Of a stretch of 64,000 bases of DNA, positions 38,276 through 51,263 are shown in pieces. Both the position numbers and the translations under genes were made by a program. Numbering within the stretch: position 1 is the stretch's first letter; each line of letters opens with the position of its first letter. The stretch covers positions 14,208,662 to 14,272,661 of the forward strand of contig CAXIPT010000001.1 of assembly GCA_964030475.1 (NCBI GenBank). Reading direction: 5' to 3'. The stretch is from Tethya wilhelma. Its lineage: Eukaryota > Porifera > Demospongiae > Tethyida > Tethyidae. The notes under the pieces are model-generated. The model ran no database searches. It was not told where the DNA came from and saw only the letters and a program-made list of their open reading frames with translations.

Positions 38276-40691
38276 TTTTCTTGATATAAGCGGTGGGCGA
38301 AAAAAATTTCTGCACTTTGCATGATGAAAAACTAAGGTATCTTACTTCCCCATGTAGTGGTAGTGGTTAGTGTGTTTCTCTGCAAGTTTTGCAGTTGCAG
38401 TATACCGGTAATTATAATAGGAAAATGTGTGTACTATGTATGTATTATGCAATGGTTGGAGTCGACAGTATTGTGTTTATCCTCCAGGAAACTGAATGCA
38501 GTCTGTGAACCTGGTGTTAGGGCTTCTGATGAGGTATGTATAGTGGAAAGGGGAAAAAGGAAAGAAATAAAAAAATATGCATAAATACAGAGGTTTTGTA
38601 ATGCTTACCGTAAAAATAATAATACGTTGTACGAAATTTTTTCGATTTTCATTCTTTGTCACCATGGGATGGTTACTAGTCTACTTTGTGTTTCTCTTGT
38701 TTCTTAGAAATCGTGAATGCTATTGATGTGTTTTTTTTGTGTGTCTGCTAAAATATTTTGATTCCACCCATTATGAATTTATTTCTGGGATATCTATTAT
38801 AGTAGTATACTGATAGTGGTACTCATTGTGGGCTTGCCCAGGCTTGTTCAGAGAAAGAAAATGCCTCAAAGAATTTTATCAACCCTTCAGTTTTTTTGAT
38901 AGCATCTTCTGTGTTTTGTGAGGTATATATAACCGTACCACTTCAATACTGACAGTTTACGCAAGACATCACTATTTTATTCACCTCTTATCCCTACCGA
39001 TGTCTTTTTTTGGCCAAAAACTTTAAATTACGTTTGTTTGCGGCACTCACAATAGTGTAACGTGACAGTATTATTGTAGCAGGTAGTCTACCTATGCTTG
39101 TTGCCTAGCTCCTATTGTGTTACAGGTACTGAGGCATTGGTAGTACAGTGATGAATGTGCTTAATACTGATTTTTGGAGCTTCTTTTTTACATGCTTTAC
39201 TAAACGTGTTTTGGGCACTTCAAATCTACAGTGTTTAATTGGGTTGTGTACTTAGTATCAACTGTTGAATGTACTGCAGCACTTGGTGTCATTAGGCCAC
39301 TTCAAGCCCATCAATATTGTGTGTAGTATAATTATTGACTGAGTTGGAGTATTTGGTGAGTGTAAACATGGGCTAATCGATTAGTGCTGTTGTTGTTCTT
39401 GTTGCACTGTATCCATTCCTAATTGATGTGTTTGTGTTTTTAAATGTGTTTGTCCTTTTGAACCAGCATACAGATGTGTGTGCGTGCGTGCATGCGTACG
39501 TGTGTGTTTGTGTGTGTGTATGTTGTGTGTATGCTTCAACATGCTGTGTGTGTTGTTGTTTAATGCTCACTTTGTATACAACATCAAAAAAGTTCTAAAA
39601 AGCTTTTATTTTTGGTTAATGTACACAATTTATGGAAAAATATTCCCCCCTTTATAGTGAGTCAATATCTTGCTTACTTGGGACGAATATTGTACCGCTA
39701 TGTAAGAATCTCATTTCACTTGTTGTTTCAAACAAACTATATTATAAATATTATTGTTTTGCATAAATAAATTCATACATCTCTTCCATGCATGACGAAG
39801 CAGGTTTTTTTTCGTTATGTCATATTGGTAATTATAAACATTCTGTTATTCACACTCGCCCAACCAGCTCTCAATTGTCTCTATTTGGTGTTTGAGCCAG
39901 CTCTTGGTGGAGTGTTTTGGTTCACTTTCCCCAAAATGGTGTAATTGTGTCATGCATCTGCTATCTAATAACCATAGTCAATGCATACATAATGTGCTCA
40001 ATTCTAGACTCCAGAGCCTGGTGTGCACAGGATGAATTAATCTTTATTTGGTCAAATCCAGAGAATGACAGCTGACTCTCTGTTCTAGTAATGACTCATG
40101 CTACTTCCGGTTGTACTCAGTGAATCTCATTGTTTACAGTTTTCTTGCTTTTTTTCAGTACCATTAAAGGTCATTCTACCTGTTTTAATGTTGGAAAAAT
40201 GATATTCATAGTTGATGCTGGTGTAGTGTGAATCTACTGTTTGGTTATTATTGCAGAACTGTGCCCTTCACACCTGGCCTGAGATCATGTGGTGATATAG
40301 CCACCCTTTAGGTGACTCTGCCAATATCATGTGCTTTTCATACATGACCTTATACACCCTGAAACAATGATGTCAGCTAGTGCTGGGGTGGGCACCGCCA
40401 TGAGCTGTTCCCCTCCCACTCTTTGTTTCCATGTCTCCTTTACAAGTCTCTACATGGACATTGTAGTGTTGTTGTTTTTCCCATAGTGAATTCATTGTGT
40501 CTGCTATATTTAGTATTTGATCATGCATATACAGCTAGCATGAGTGTGTCGTTTTTTTTTTTTTTTATGAGGTGAAATCATCACATTGTTGTTATGTAGC
40601 ACCATCATTGTGGCTCGTGATTATAATTTTGACAAGATTATTGTGTTTAGAATTTTCTATTATTTCATCATTACCACATGCACACGCGTAG
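38276..40691 (+). other. Intron remainder after the nested gene
   Basis: AT-rich, with a TG/CG-rich patch near 39474-39560 and a T run at 40551-40566. An AT-rich phrase near 38606-38650 (TACGAAATTTTTTCG) resembles the repeat at 640-960. No gene is visible. Confidence 0.5.
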
Positions 40692-40915
40692 ACACCAGAC
40701 AATGAAGCACATTCCGATCATTCCATTGACTCAATGAAGCGTAGCAACGGAGAAGGAGAAATGGATCCCTTGCTGGAAGCAGCCAAGGTGTTGACCAACG
40801 TGAAGCAGTCTCGCCGGGAAATGGAAATGCAGTTTGCGCTGAGTCAGTCTGAGAAGCAGATGGTAGATTTAGGTGTGCTGATGCAATCGCTACAGAATAG
40901 AGAGACTCCTTCTCT
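40692..40915 (+). CDS. TALPID3: TALPID3-like exon L, start of central conserved helix
   Basis: The acceptor GCACACGCGTAG is itself an in-frame stop upstream, so the exon must begin at or after 40692. It reads TPDNEAHSDHSIDS, then DPLLEAAKVLTNVKQSRREM and on to QSEKQMVDLGVLMQSLQNRE, and leaves two bases before donor TCTCT|GTGAGT. The AAKVLTNVKQSRREME phrase parallels the DAEKIL..VQ.NK.VLEEN opening of the most conserved block of vertebrate TALPID3, which in chicken and mouse work is essential for function. This is the strongest single match for the family. Confidence 0.78.
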
Positions 40916-42811
40916 GTGAGTGTGTACTCAGCCCTTGTATACCTCGTACATCGTAGTGATGTGTTCTGTTGCACACAAATGCTCGTTTGTTTGCTTGAAT
41001 ATCTGATTTTGTTTTCTATGTGTGTTCATACATTGTCGATTCTTTGATGAAAAGTAGGCGGGTATTATTACCAAGAATGTACACACAATTTTATTGTGAG
41101 GGCAATTTGTGATGCTTTGTGCTCCATTGCCTGCATTTTGTTTTCCTTGGTGTACTTGAACATGATAAAGAGGTGCCCTGCTTGCTTTTTGACAAGAATC
41201 TTAGGTGCTCTCTACAGGAGAACAGCAGATTTGGTGTCTATCAAAGGGCTAATTTTCTGTGTTGGGGTGAGGTTAGCATACATGCTTTGAACAAAGCAGT
41301 TCTTTTATTTAGCGCCTTTATTTCAACTCTTTGAATGGTATTTGTTAATTGTGAATTTTTTTGAACAGAAAAATACAAGCTAGAGCCCTTGGGCTATTCA
41401 CTGCATTGGTTTCCCAGTTGTGACAGTTGATGTTCTATTCTCTTTGAATGAGGCTCAAATGCCTCCTTTGAATGCATATCTGCTATTGTTGGTACTTAAC
41501 ACTTGTGGTAAAAAAGAACTTGATAAATGGTTTGCTCTGTTTGTTCAAGACCACACAAAAAAAATAGCACAATTTAGCAAATCACTGTAATTTCTTTTCT
41601 TGGGGTTTACACCCAAACATTTGAGAATCTTTGATATAATAGAAATATGTGTAAGCCACAGAGATAATCTAACCTTTCCTCTGTTTATGCTTGGACATTG
41701 CATGCTATTTTGGATTTTTCCCCCTCCAATAGCAACTGTCTACTCAAATTATATGCTAAGCATGATCATCACATGCACTAACATTATAACAAAAAAAATA
41801 GTAGTAAAAATGTACATGTGTGTCTCCAATTAGTCATGTTTTATTGTTTCTTGAACAAGTAACAGACCTTGTTCATGTGGCACCTTTTGTGTACAATAAT
41901 GGCCCCAATGTGCATACTTTTTATTGCGGAAACAAAGTACAGACTTGGTGTGCAGAGCTGTACTGGACATTGTGAACTTTTCACACAGTATTAGGTCATG
42001 GAACAAGCTACTGGTGTGCGTGCGTGCCTTTACCAAAGTAATGTTGTCATTTTACATTGACTAACTTCCTTTTCACTCTACGAGTTCCATACTTTGTTTA
42101 GAGCTGCTTTTTCTGTATTTTGTGCGGACAAGCATCTACGAAATTCCAATAGATGTTTACAGGATAAAATATTGCCTAATTCACTCAGATATGGCTTTTA
42201 CAATAAAATGTGCTTAGCTTGTTTTGCGCTTCTTATGAAGTGGAACTCAGTACAATCGGGCACAAAAATTTTTTCCCCTTTGAATGTAAATTGATTCCTT
42301 CCACAGTATTATGTAGGCATACAAGACATGAATAGGTAGCTACATGTGAGAACCTACAGCTGTTGCTGTAGATATTGCGTCCAGTGAGTGGCTTTCCAAG
42401 GGCTAATAGCTGGCTTGCTTGTTCTTCTTATTAGATTTGACAGTAATGGCATCAACTTTGAACAACAGAACCCTGCACTGTTACACAAGGGTGACATCTT
42501 TAGCATGTTTTTCTTGTTTGAACTTTGCTAGAAAAAATTTTTGTGTGTGTGTGTGTTACAGATAAACACTCGTGTTTGTTGTAGTTTGCAAATGGAGAGA
42601 GGCCAAGTTTTTTTGCTGCCTCTTTTGTTGTGTTTTTTTTTTTTGTTTTTTTTATTTGCATTGACAACTTAGCAATTGGGTTGTCATGGTTATCATTAGT
42701 GTAGCAATAATTTTGTAGCAAATTTTGATGATGGTTGGGATGTCTCTATGTGTATGCTAGGCTGTTTGTTTTCTTTTCTTTTCTCAAAATATCATATTTT
42801 GTCCTCTCCAG

Positions 42812-42923
42812 AGATATGGACTCCTCAAGATTGGAGAGTGCTGATATTGCTTGCAAAGTAATGGAATTTCTTTCAAGTGGACTGGATGGAGACAACTTAC
42901 CTGGTGTTAGTGAAAAAGAAAAG
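42812..42923 (+). CDS. TALPID3: TALPID3-like exon M, central helix continued
   Basis: Acceptor TTGTCCTCTCCAG and donor GAAAAG|GTATAC bound 112 bases. One base completes the Leu codon opened in exon L, then DMDSSRLESADIACKVMEFL leads to SEKEK in phase 0. In vertebrate TALPID3 the same place holds the continued helix with INAL...IRKTVDEWI. The length and heptad-like pattern agree, and the residues are only loosely similar. Confidence 0.72.
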
Positions 42924-44112
42924 GTATACTGAGAAATTTTGGAGTGGTTAGAAATTTTCAGCATGTGATTTCTGGACATGTTTCACATGTGTTTTCTGCT
43001 GAGGAGGCTCCATGTTATCATGTTCTGTGGTAGTTCTTTGGAGACAGCAGGTCTAAAACCACTGTACTACTACTGTACCCTATCATCCATGTGTGCTATA
43101 TACAAACACAAGCAGGCAAAATTCATTGTTGCCCCACTCAACTTATGTCTTGTTCTTACTACTAAAGTTGAAGGGCTGAACAGCTGTTGCTCTCATGAGG
43201 CATTTTGTTTGTTGTCTTGCATGGTGGTCATGTACACAGCTCATTTTGAAATACTGGCATTTTTTTCCTATTCATGGAACAATTGTTATGCTCACTTCCT
43301 TGAGTCAACTGTGTGTGCATTTTTCTTGCTGTGCCATGTGTTGAGCATTTGCTGGGAAGACTGCTGGAGCAAAACCACAATGCATGTGAAGCATGCTCTG
43401 ACCTTCTATTGTGTGGTCATTGTCTAGCACTTCTGGCAGGCCAGAAATACAAATTCTCACCACATCATTTGTATAACCTTGTACCCTTTGGGTGAGTATG
43501 AGTGTATTTGTGCCCTGAGAAAAAACAACCACTTAACCAAATTTAGTGCCATAATCACATTATCTCTCTTCTCCTCCTTCTGAAAAAAGGTCAATTATTT
43601 GGAGATGATAATTTGTGTGTGTTTGCAAAAGGTGAAGGTGACAATCTAATGCAACCACAGAATGGAAATCATTTAGTTTTTATGGTCATAGGTCAGGCAC
43701 ATAATAAAAACACAATAATTATTGATGTATTTTTTTTTAATGATATAACATCCTCTTTGAGATCAGAGCTGTTTTGATAATGCTCTTTTAAGTTTTGTAT
43801 TACTGTCAGTTGTATAACATTTTTCTGTGGACTGTGTGCACCATGATATAATAAATATTACAGGTTTTCCTTCCATTTGGTTGTTGTTTCCCATGAACTC
43901 TCCTTGATGTAACATTGCTCCCAACTGAACCCCATTAATATGTTATTTTTTAAAAGTTGTTTAAAAGCTCAGTCCTTAATTTTTTATTTTTCATGCTACC
44001 CAAGCTTTTGTTCTCATATGTGTGTGTGTGGTACTTGTGTTGTGATTCTCTTTCCAGCCTCCTTGTCAATATGTCTATTCTTCATTTGGTGGTACTTTTG
44101 TTTCACTCTAAG

Positions 44113-44173
44113 GCAGTCTTGGTTTTTGTGTGTCTGTTTTTTGAATGCAGTCTTGGTTTTTGTGTGTCTGTTT
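44113..44173 (+). repeat. Two-copy 34-bp tandem repeat
   Basis: GCAGTCTTGGTTTTTGTGTG and the next seven bases occur at 44113 and again at 44147. Confidence 0.85.
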
Positions 44174-44518
44174 CCATTCAAAATGTTAATCTGATAAGCA
44201 TGAATGGCATTACTGTACTTGACATCTGTGTGTCCATTGTGAATTGTTCCATTTGCCCTTTCTCTTGCATGTGGTTACTTTCTCCTGGGAAAAAAGTCCA
44301 CTTACTGTGAGGCTTCTCACAACTGTCAAATCCTTTGTTTTTGTTCATTAACTGGCCTGTGGTGGACTAGACACATTGTGAAGCATTCTTAGAGTGATTC
44401 CAGATTTGTTACTCCAATTTCTTCCCTTTGCCTTTTGTTTACACTATCCCTTTGTGATCATTTGTTTCTCTGCACTTTAAATAAACACGCTTCTTTTGAT
44501 GCACCAATAGAGCCATAG

Positions 44519-44578
44519 GAATTAGCAGAGAAAAGAATGCTCAAAAGAAATGGATCCAAAATTGCCCAATTAGAAAAA
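44519..44578 (+). CDS. TALPID3: TALPID3-like exon N, basic helix
   Basis: An acceptor at CACCAATAGAGCCATAG|GAA, with TTCTTTTGATG upstream, opens 60 bases that are phase 0 at both ends and read ELAEKRMLKRNGSKIAQLEK before GTATGG. A stop (TAG) in the same frame lies just before the exon, as expected for intron sequence. Charge pattern and phase suit continuation of the SEKEK helix of exon M. Confidence 0.45.
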
Positions 44579-44850
44579 GTATGGTTCAATTTTTCTTTTG
44601 TTCAATCCCATGGGAATGGATGTTAACTTTTGGCCCTAAAAGAGAGAGTTTTGGTACGTACTAGTAATGTTGTCTCGCTGTTTTTGTGTGTCTTTGAGAC
44701 CATACCAATCCAGTCCGTACAGTGTTTCCGGGGTGAATGAGTGGGTGGGCGAGTTTGTGTGTTATCAATCTGAGTTCATAGAGTAGGGTGGTGGTGGTGA
44801 GCCGTACTGGCAATACACTCGGTTTGAAGTTCAAGGTTTCTTACACCCCC

Positions 44851-44860
44851 ACACACATAC

Positions 44861-44900
<40 letters not shown>

Positions 44901-44914
44901 ACACACACATACAC
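44851..44914 (+). repeat. (CA)n microsatellite
   Basis: CA units interrupted by GC and TA. Confidence 0.92.
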
Positions 44915-45098
44915 AAGCCTGCCAGAGCATATTTACCTTGCTTGGTCTATTCAATTAAGGGTTGATATTTGTAGGAGTTGGGCTTGACCTCATTTGTCAA
45001 TCACTGAGGGAATGGTGCCTTTCATGTGGCCGCACACAATGCAGTATCATTTCCCATTAATACCAAGAAAGTGTTTCTCTATTACGCTAATTGGATAA

Positions 45099-45169
45099 GT
45101 AGAAGCTAGTCTACTTCCTCCCAGAGCCCATCAACGACTCACTGTCTACTTTTTCAGACTAGCTTCTAC
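45099..45169. repeat. Perfect 14-bp inverted repeat (hairpin)
   Basis: GTAGAAGCTAGTCT at 45099-45112 is exactly complementary to AGACTAGCTTCTAC at 45156-45169, with a 43-base loop. Confidence 0.85.
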
Positions 45170-45433
45170 CAAACATCAAACATGTGTTCTGTGTGTGTTG
45201 GGAATTCCTTGGAAAGTTTTTATGTCCATTAATGTGGGTGTAGTGTAGTGATATTATTAAGTCATGTAGGGGTTGTGTTGTAATGGGCCCCATTATAACA
45301 ACAACAGTCTACCTAGTACCTAGAAGTGTACATGTGCATTAGAAGTTTTATTGGGAAGATAGGTTTTGGTCAGTGTTGGTGTATTGATGTATGGAACCCA
45401 GTGTTTGTTCAAGACAAATGCACTACTGTTGCA

Positions 45434-45474
45434 GTGTGTGTGTGTGCGTGTGTGTGCGTGTGTGTGTGTGTGTG
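45434..45474 (+). repeat. (TG)n microsatellite
   Basis: TG units with two CG interruptions. Confidence 0.92.
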
Positions 45475-46606
45475 GAGGAACTGATATATACCCACATAGT
45501 TGATGAATTACTGCTCTCATTCTAGTCATACTTTACCCTCATGACTGCCTGCAAGTGACCAATGACTTATGAGGTTAGCATATCCGCCCACACATGCTGC
45601 TGACCCATGCAGGCTATAGCTATATAGCTGTGGGTATGCATGTGTCTACATGACATTGTGTACATGCTATGTTAATGTTGGTGTCATCACATTTCCTGTC
45701 AGAGGAAGCCCTCTTCTGGTGACTTTTTTTCAGCTATTCTTAGATCATTGTGATGTTACATGTACTGTCATGTATGATCTGTAATGACTGCTAAGTATAT
45801 TATGCATACTAAGTTTTGACCTAGTTATGTATTGTGTGTGTGTACGTTTCATATGTCACTTCCAGTGCTGACTTCGCTATTGTAGCAGTGATTTGTTCCA
45901 GTGATGTCTTAGTAGCAGACATTGGGAGGGTTCCTTTAGGTTTGGGGCTGTTTGTAAAGATATTAGACCGTTTGAATTTTCATGTATAAAAACTGCTTGT
46001 TCCATGTTACTTAGAGTGTGTGATGGAACTATAGGAGGAATGTATAATTACTGTATGTATCCTGTTTTGATTCTGTGTATTTTATTATCATAATCATTTG
46101 CATTTAAATTAGTTTCATACCCTTCTTGGAATGTGGGCATGGCAACTTATTCTTAGAACTAGCTCTACCTCTAGGTGTCAATTAATCACATGAATTTATT
46201 ATTTAGGCATTGTTTTTTGCAATTCTCTTAAGTCTTGTGACACCCTCCATGGAACCAATGTGGAGTCATTTCCATCACATGATGTTCATTGGACATGCAT
46301 AATTGTATCTTCACTGACTTTGCAAATTGTTTGATAAGGATCTGATGATGTCATGTTGCTATAAATAGCCCAGTAATGTCTTTTAGCTTAGTTTAATTTA
46401 ACACTCACCTCCTTCTGATGTCATACATATGTGTTTGTCATTAATGATTGAACTTATGAAGATTCCAATCATGTGAAGTTAAGGGTGTTTTTGAAGCTAT
46501 TTTGTAGATATTTTTTGTTTATTGGATATCAGGTTACTATGGAGCTGTTGTTTACAAACAAGATCATTATTATTCATCAGAGGTGGCGTTTTTCCTTCTT
46601 TTGTAG

Positions 46607-46658
46607 GAAGGAAAGCTTATGCTAAAAATGTTGAAAGTTCATTCTTGCCTTGTATCAG
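46607..46658 (+). CDS. Weak candidate exon
   Basis: TTTTTCCTTCTTTTGTAG is a strong acceptor. Phase 0 entry reads EGKLMLKMLKVHSCLVS and leaves one base at a poor donor (CAG|GTTCAT). It would bridge exon N to the block at 48999 without breaking frame. Confidence 0.22.
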
Positions 46659-47490
46659 GTTCATCTTTTGTTTTGTTGAAATAGAAAACGAACTCAAACC
46701 TTATTGTAGTGATATATCAGTGTACTTCCTTGTTATGTGGAATCAGTTGTTCACATGCATATTTACCTCGAGCGTAACTAATTGTTCTCGTGTGAATGCC
46801 TTTCGTGTGCAAGGTATGTAAGGGGGAACTCTCTTGTTGTTTGTTGAGAGTCTTCATTTACGTATGATGTATGAGAGAGAATTTCTTTGTTTTGCTTGTT
46901 TTTGATGAAGGTTATCAGATCGTGTCCTCCACCTGTTCTCTGGTGGTGCCATCACCCCATTTTCAGTATTATCATCATTGATCCATTCCATTAGCCAGCT
47001 AACAGTCTCACCGTGGTAATTAATCACATTCATGACAACCCTGGTGCCATTTTGTAAAAATCCCCATATCTGATACAATCCTGATATCTAACCCCCACCA
47101 TAGTACTGTATCTGTGTGCACTTTGACTACGTTCCCACGTGGAGAGGTCTTTGGAGAGTACTTTAGTATATACAGTTGCCACAGTGTTATTTTTGATGTG
47201 GTTTACAATACCGGGAATTAAGAGAACTCTTTGGCATTGATTATTTATGGTAATTTTGATAGAAGCTTTTTAGTTAGAGGACCCTCACTGCCACGAATGA
47301 GATTCATCAGACGAATTTATCAATTTATCGTCTACTTCTCGAGCATTCACGAGTGAAATTATTGGTAGGAAATACGCTTCCTTCAATTTGGCCTATAATC
47401 ATTGCCCTGATGCAATAGATGCCCAGCAATGTAATATTATACAACTGGTGGAGAGACACATAATCACCTGAGTCACCTCATGTCATGTGC

Positions 47491-47491
<1 letters not shown>

Positions 47492-47522
<31 letters not shown>
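47492..47522 (+). repeat. (TG)n microsatellite
   Basis: About fifteen TG units. Confidence 0.94.
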
Positions 47523-47526
<4 letters not shown>

Positions 47527-48998
47527 GTGGTCTGCCTGTATTGGGTTTATTCTCATAATAAGCATATTATAATCACACGACAACAAACAGCCGTATCAAA
47601 GGAACATGACTCTAGTTGATGAGTTGTTAGTCCCCATTCACCTCAGACAGGATGCATACTTCCAAGCACCGAACAATTATTTAATGGTGTTTTCATAGCC
47701 CAAACAAACTATAGGGGGTTTGGGTATGTTTGTTATACTATGGTTAACTAGGCATTAATATGAAGGTTGCAAACAATTGAGGACTTTCTAAATCTGCGGG
47801 ACGTTTTGGTTGAGCCCCTAACCATTTCCTCCATTCCATTCTCACTCAAAGTCATGATCATGAATGAGGCGTGTGTGCATTGTTTTGCATATGTTGGTTG
47901 CTACACGCCATCACCTGATGTAATTGCCTCGAGCGTAAAATAATTCACAAAGGATGGGATGTCTTGTTTATTTAACCTCTTGTATCAATTAAGTTTGTGT
48001 GTGCTGTTAGTGGTGTATTTTTGTATGTACAGTTGATGCCTTGTGCAAATGGGGAATTTGCTCAATACATGATTGCATAATGTTTATACTCTTCTCGGAA
48101 AAGTTCAGTATGTATTCATGGTAACTGTTTTGACTAGTGTTTTCAAGCTCAATTTTTCTTATGTACCACCATTTCTCAAAGCAGAAATCATTTTTTGGTT
48201 AAAACATGCATGCAGCAAGCTGCACTTCAGTTCAATGTAGTGTGTTGTGTAACAGTCCACTGTAGCTATGAGGCTATCATAATTATTACTTATTCACCAT
48301 GGCAACTTGTGGTTACCTGTGAGTATCTTGGAAATTGGGAATGTTTTGTACCACATCAAATGCTCCAATGAATACCATTACACTCTGAGTCGATAGAGCA
48401 TTAGGTTTGGCCCAGGCTGACAACAGACTGTGTCCAACTTTAGTCTAGACAGTTTTGGGCATCAATTCCTCCTGTCAGTTTAAGACCTCACACATTGACT
48501 TCCACCCCCCACCCACCCTCACCCCTCACTCATACACCTGTCTCCTCCCGCTCACACTTCCCACACCTCCTACTAAGTCTAAGATGGATGCCACCGCCTA
48601 CCCTCCCTCCCTTTCTCTCTCCACCCCTGTCTGCTTCTTGGGAATGGACGAATGAATAATATGTTGAGTTGGTGCAAAACAACTGATTCATTCTGGAGTA
48701 GAGATGATATGATGTAATCCTAGCTGTTGCTAGTCTCTAGGATGTCACATCTTCTAGGACCACCACTCTCTCTGGAAGGGACAGCTCCCCAGTAGTTAAT
48801 GAAATCAGTCTTAAATGAAGGCCAGTAATCCAAGTATCCCTTAGCCAGTATTGGTGAGGCACACCGCTTGCAATCTCACCCCTGGGCCCCACACACACTT
48901 AACAATGTTTAGAATAACAAAAAGTTCACTCTACATTATTGGGAAGTACATGTATGATAACCCTATAGAATTGTACTACTGTATTTTTCTTTCATCAG

Positions 48999-49089
48999 CA
49001 TGCACTTTCTCTGGCTTTCATCAACCATCGATCTATCCCTCTGATAAAACAACCCATCTATCCAGGGTGCAGGCAGTGCAGAGGAAGTT
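48999..49089 (+). CDS. Candidate exon
   Basis: TACTGTATTTTTCTTTCATCAG and donor GAAGTT|GTAAGA bound 91 bases. Phase 1 entry reads CTFSGFHQPSIYPSDKTTHL followed by SRVQAVQRKL and leaves two bases. That matches the one-base entry of the exon at 54188. Both splice sites are good, and the protein is not recognised. Confidence 0.38.
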
Positions 49090-49705
49090 GTAAGAGAGTG
49101 CTTGACACTATAAGTATACACACATCAATCACCACACTCCACCATAGAACCTGTTATTCCGGTGGCCCTAACGAAACGATGTTTTGTTGTGTGTCTTGTT
49201 TGCCACCCACACTACACCATTGCACCCTGGGACAGAGTGGAAGTATGTCCACCTTTCACCAGTGCAATGTTTGCTTACACATTAATTGTTGAGTACAGTT
49301 CATGGCATCCATGCAGGAGGGGGTGATTTATTGAGTGACAAAAACATCAAAGGGAAATGGTTCACCCACTTGAAAAGTTGCCTTTCAAAGTCCTATAAAA
49401 CACAGACTCCCTGTCTTGTCTCTCATCCATGTTAACATCACTTCCCTCCACCCAACCTCCTGCTATTTATGTCATTCTACACACAATTGTGACCTGTTCC
49501 CCTGCATCATATTGTAGGGGGTGTAAATAGTAGGTTGTACTTTGGACCTTTACTTTCATGGTACAGACATGGTGGATGTTGTTGTTTTTTTCATGCAAGC
49601 ATTGATGTGTAAATTAAGTGAAATCATTGTAAAGTTCAAAAGTTGATTCCCCCAGTCTGGGAGAGGTAGGGAATGAAAATGGTAGCACATATTTGCACTT
49701 AGCTG

Positions 49706-51263
49706 CCTACTGTGCTTGTGATGAAAACAACATTCTTAGTGTCCTACTAATCTTCCAGACAGTGTGTATGTCATGATGAGCCATGCATTTAGTACCTCCA
49801 GCCAGCTCTCAAATTCTCTGTGTTGTATGTAGTTCACTGATTGATAGTAGGGAATTTCCCCCAGTCTGATGTCATTTCCTGTAGTTTTGTTGACCTCTGA
49901 ACCTGACTACAAAGCAATCTCCTCTATTGTCTGCCATTGTTCAAATTCCTCAAATGACCTCAAATATTGGCCTGGGAAAGTATAGATAGGACAAATTTTA
50001 TCATCTGCTCCACATGTAATACTGATAAGGAATACATTTTTATTACATTGTTGCATTGGTTAAAAAAGAATTTCTTTTGGCAAAGTATGTAACTAGACTT
50101 AGGTGAGTTACTGCTTCCAGAGCGTTTTTACATAGTATATTTATGCTTGTCTATGTGGGTAAGAGTATGTATGTGTGTGTGTTCCAACTTCCATGGGAAA
50201 TCGGCTAGACTTAAATGGACACAAAAATTTTAAAAATGGTCCTACAAGTCTCTTTATCTGTGCGTGCTTCACAAAATTAACTGAAGTTAATTTGTTGTCA
50301 TAGATTCCCACACTTGTTTTGTGTTGGGCACAGGAAGTAGGTCAAAGTTCAATTTAGAGGGGGGGACCCTCTGTTATGCATGTGAATGTGTGTGTTCCTG
50401 TGTAATTAAAATGTCTTTCGTTAAAAATTCATTTGTCTGTTGCGCTTAGGCCTCCCACTTTATTGTTGCATCAGATAAATAAAATATGCTGCCCAGGGTT
50501 GAGTGGTTCTCTGTAAACACGAGAAGCCCAAAGAGGTCTGTGATCGAAAAAATCCCATTTTCTTGACAATTTCCTTTTGTTTGGATCGATGAATACATTC
50601 ATGAGTGTGATGAATTATCGCTTGACTGATTTGACCTTTGAAAGAATTCACTCAGCACTTATTAATTTTTTTTTTGTCATTGTACGTTTCTAAAGAATAT
50701 AATTTTAACGATACAGCTTTATGTGTGGTCTAGTGTTATTGCAGACACAACTCTATTCAAATCTACTCCACTCCAAACCAGACAAAAAGAGTGAAGCTCA
50801 CGAGCACACTATTTGTTTATTCAGCCATAGTTTGGTGTAATACAATGAAAGGACGCGATTCCTCTATAGTTACCTGTTAAAATATCATTATGATTGAAGA
50901 GTCCCTTGTTTCTTTGTTGAACGTGAAATCCTAGCCCTTCTGGAACCAGACAAAGGAGTAATCTAATAGCCACCAGACCTAAGTGTGTTATTGGCACTGA
51001 CTGGATGCATGCTTGACTGATGGCTATTTGATACAGCATACCTTGCACTAATAGTAGCAGTAAACACACAAAGTGCAATGCATTTATTTAGTATAGTTTT
51101 CAGTGAAAGTTATTGTGATACACATCTTTTGATTGCCATTCCTGTAGTGGCATAGGCTATACAATTAAGATATTTATGTGATGAGTATATGGGCATGGTG
51201 TGCAACTTCACATTTTACATTGTTACTGTTCTTTTAATTTAACTCTTACCCTTGAAGATAGTA
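49706..51263. repeat. Direct tandem duplication, copy 1 (1,558 bp unit)
   Basis: The unit starting CCTACTGTGCTTGTGATGAA recurs immediately downstream at 51264. Every stretch I compared by eye is identical, and short ORFs inside recur with the same sequence. No coding exon is recognised in it; an 85-codon minus-strand ORF with a hydrophobic N-terminus (50821-51078) has no support beyond being open. Confidence 0.93.

Noticed and set aside
44511..44578. Alternative, longer version of exon N starting after CACCAATAG
   Set aside because: In the phase required by exon M it meets TAG after four codons; entry at 44519 stays open.
48478..48655. Pro/Leu/Thr-rich open frame after CTCCTGTCAG (FKTSHIDFHPPPTLTPHSYT)
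   Set aside because: No donor before its stop; the composition comes from a C-rich simple stretch, so coding is not supported.
50821..51078. Hydrophobic-start minus-strand ORF MHFVCLLLLLVQG in both 1,558-bp copies
   Set aside because: Signal-peptide-like start could be chance; no splice or promoter evidence and no recognisable domain.
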